A DNA stretch of 64,000 nucleotides. It comes from Nematostella vectensis. Its lineage: Eukaryota > Cnidaria > Anthozoa > Actiniaria > Edwardsiidae. The notes below the pieces were generated by a model. It did not search any database, had not been told where the DNA came from, and was given only the letters and a program-made list of their open reading frames with translations. The stretch covers positions 11,247,719-11,311,718 of the forward strand of contig NC_064046.1 of NCBI RefSeq assembly GCF_932526225.1. Direction: 5' to 3'. Both the position numbers and the translations under genes were made by a program. This document shows positions 62,401 through 64,000 of the stretch, one piece after another (the first letter of the stretch is position 1; every line of letters begins with the position of its first letter).

Positions 62401-64000
62401 TAGTTTACTGCTTGAGAATCATGATTTTCACTATTGTTGGGAGATCTTAAAGTGCCCCTAGCATCAAAATCTAGTAACTTGTTTTTAATATTTACTTATC
62501 CTGAGATAAAGAATTAGGTGAAGAGTTTTCATATGATATCAGAAAAAATTTCGAAATTTGACCACAGCAAAGATACAAGCATTTAGAAACAAGTTGACCC
62601 CATAAAACGCACAGTGAGAACAGGGGGTGCTTGCATCAAGCTAAAATGTGCAAGAAATTTACTCGGTGGAAAATAGCTTGTGCTTCCGCGGCCGCCGGGG
62701 CCTAATCAAACCCCTGCAGGCACGCTACCCGTTGGGCCATCGAGGCAAACAGGAAACTTCAATGTAAAAAGTAAGGTATTTATCTGTTACCTGTTGTAAT
62801 CGAAGCATCGCATCGAAAATTCGTGAAAAGATGGAACTCATTTGAAAAGTTAGAGGCCTTACAATGATTCAATGAATTTACAATTTTGACACAGTATTAA
62901 GTTCTAAATAAGCTTTTTCTCAAATAACTATAAAAACATTCCATCGACAAATTTTTCCTCTAGCAATAAAAGTATTGTTTGGACGAGAACAAAATATATT
63001 GCTCATTTTTGGAAGGGGGTCACTTTTTATAGAGTGTGATTGTATTTTACATTTAAAAGCTGGCAAAGCCCCACAAAAACCCGTCGTGTGGCAATAAAAC
63101 TTGGTATGGTTTGTTTTCAAGTCCTAAACTACTGATATATTAAACCCGGAAATTTAGAGTTTGATGCTACGGTCACTTAAAGGTTCATTTTTTAAAAATA
63201 AGAACAAAAAATTTTAGGCTAACTAGGTTCTTATTTAACAGGGGTCTAAATTGGTATTTTTAGTATTTTACAGTACTTACCCGCTTATAAACACCTTATA
63301 TTCTAGGTTTTTATAAGCGGGTAAGTACTGTAGAGTAATATGCACAATGTGGTGGCTCTAGATATCTTAAATAAACGTTGGTTTAGATGCAAACTGAACA
63401 CGGTCATTCATGTTTTTGTTTAAAAGTGGGTATTCGTACCATGGCACCTGGGGAGAAGGGGGGCATAAAAGGGGGATAATGGTTGTGATACGGGTAGAGG
63501 CTGGTGGCAGGGGTGAGGGCAGGGGGGGGAGGTGATTGTGGGGATAATGCTACAGTAATTAGAGTTGGACTATAAGGAGTTTTTGGGGAAAAAATTGATT
63601 GATATTGTTTCTTGTCAGCTGATATCTGATGCTGGTCACCAAGCAGAGATTACCAGTGTGTCGACAGCCTGTCACCAGATAGAGGTGTTCTCAAGGGTGC
63701 TAAAGACATCAGTTGAGGGCTTTGTTGAAGAAGGAGAGATGTCTTTGGAATCAAATCTACCAGAGTTCTCAGTAAGTGAGGAGATAAGTACATGCAAACG
63801 TCTGTTTTGTATATATGCTCCTTACTACAGCAGAACCATGTATATCCTTTTTACAGTGAATCATTATTACTTACAGAAAATGGTGTGTTATGGACAGCAC
63901 ACATACCTCTATGCCCAGTGCCTTCTCAACCTTGTGGCACAGGAACCCCATGCAGGTGCTAAGGTCAAGCGTGTGAGTCAGGAGGTGATGAAAAGTGCTG
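59437..64000 (+). CDS. NELFCD: Negative elongation factor C/D, 5' exons; gene runs off the right edge
   Basis: Subunit of NELF, which holds RNA polymerase II at promoter-proximal pauses. Exons: 59437-59478, 59586-59701, 60328-60437, 61013-61122, 61996-62103, 63619-63771 and 63877-64000 (truncated by the window). Phases agree throughout. Matches to human NELFCD include [105 protein letters not shown] and [14 protein letters not shown]. The first exon ([12 protein letters not shown]) is acidic, as in orthologues. Introns 3 and 4 carry a TTAA MITE and a larger element with a helicase fragment. Confidence 0.95.
60483..60701. mobile_element. MITE, (TTAA)AGCCGCATTGTCACCAG family, NELFCD intron copy
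   Basis: Perfect TTAA at both ends (60483-60486, 60698-60701). TTAAAGCTGCATTGTCACTAG at the left and AACTGGTGACGATGCGGCTT at the right. The interior is the inverse of the copy at 46159, with CAGGCCATCCGCTCTAAATT. Confidence 0.88.
61134..61936. mobile_element. TIR element in NELFCD intron 4 carrying a RecQ-like helicase fragment
   Basis: CATCCTTGGGGACCCAGGG and CCCTGGGTCCCTGAGGATG form a 19-bp inverted repeat (17/19), with further similarity inside (GTAAACAAGCG vs CGCTCGTTTCC). GC-rich ends, AT-rich centre. It holds the helicase remnant at 61425-61622. Confidence 0.65.
61425..61622 (+). pseudogene. RecQ-like helicase N-terminal fragment, disrupted
   Basis: Reads [12 protein letters not shown], a TAG stop, then [40 protein letters not shown] and a TAA at about 61622. 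Phe...K.EQ...V..VL..RDV is the Q-motif region and LPTGFGKS the Walker A motif of RecQ-type helicases. Only about 55 codons remain and motifs beyond Walker A are absent. Confidence 0.6.
62690..62755 (-). mobile_element. Possible tRNA-derived SINE head
   Basis: Minus strand reads TTGCCTCGATGGCCCAACGG then GTAGCGTGCCTGCAGGGGTT and TGATTAGGCCCC, resembling tRNA A-box and weak B-box sequence. No clear tail. In NELFCD intron 5. Confidence 0.35.
63265..63338. repeat. Perfect hairpin in NELFCD intron 5
   Basis: ACAGTACTTACCCGCTTATA and TATAAGCGGGTAAGTACTGT are exact inverted copies about 20 nt apart, followed by similar words upstream at 62228 (ACAGTACTTATCCACCTATA). Probably a short foldback repeat. 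Confidence 0.6.

Noticed and set aside
62690-62755. Functional tRNA gene
   Set aside because: A-box-like sequence is present but the B box is poor and no cloverleaf could be paired by eye; left as a low-confidence SINE head.

Overview
The window is a piece of an animal nuclear genome. It has intron-rich genes with GT-AG splice sites, proteins close to human orthologues in length and motifs, and introns packed with small inverted-repeat DNA transposons, SINE-like and LINE remnants, minisatellites and long G or C runs. The ancestral gene content and small introns with very many MITEs suggest a cnidarian such as a sea anemone (inference; no species-specific marker was tested).

Layout: 631-6141 (+) 3' part of a transmembrane prolyl 4-hydroxylase (P4HTM-like). 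16800-7240 (-) a complete 11-exon saccharopine dehydrogenase-like oxidoreductase (SCCPDH). 22343-19548 (-) an intronless 931-residue secreted or surface protein; immediately after its stop codon, in the same orientation, lies a sequence homologous to the Alu domain of SRP (7SL) RNA. 23640-25490 a 128-bp higher-order satellite. 29832-29239 (-) a small single-exon gene with a TATA box and poly(A) signal. 32380-37243 a tandem segmental duplication; one copy carries an intact piggyBac transposon (transposase 33165-35180), the other keeps the empty TTAA site. 38328-40800 unresolved candidate exons. 52240-44614 (-) complete xylulose kinase (XYLB). 52571-54924 (+) complete Mediator subunit MED10, head-to-head with XYLB. 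58544-56490 (-) complete PRELI-domain lipid-transfer protein (PRELID3/SLMO). 59437-64000 (+) 5' part of NELF-C/D, head-to-head with PRELID3.

The cellular genes are unrelated housekeeping functions (hydroxylation, lipid-droplet or oxidoreductase function, sugar phosphorylation, transcription elongation and initiation control, mitochondrial lipid transfer) and do not form a pathway. The most unusual signals are the sense 7SL Alu-domain copy abutting a stop codon, the filled/empty piggyBac pair, a splice-acceptor-bearing minisatellite in SCCPDH, a RecQ-like helicase fragment inside a terminal-inverted-repeat element in NELFCD, and several MITE families whose target-site duplications can be read directly (TTAA, TAA, 5 bp, 9 bp). 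Exon limits were set by hand from reading frame, splice consensus and homology remembered from human proteins; no alignment was run.
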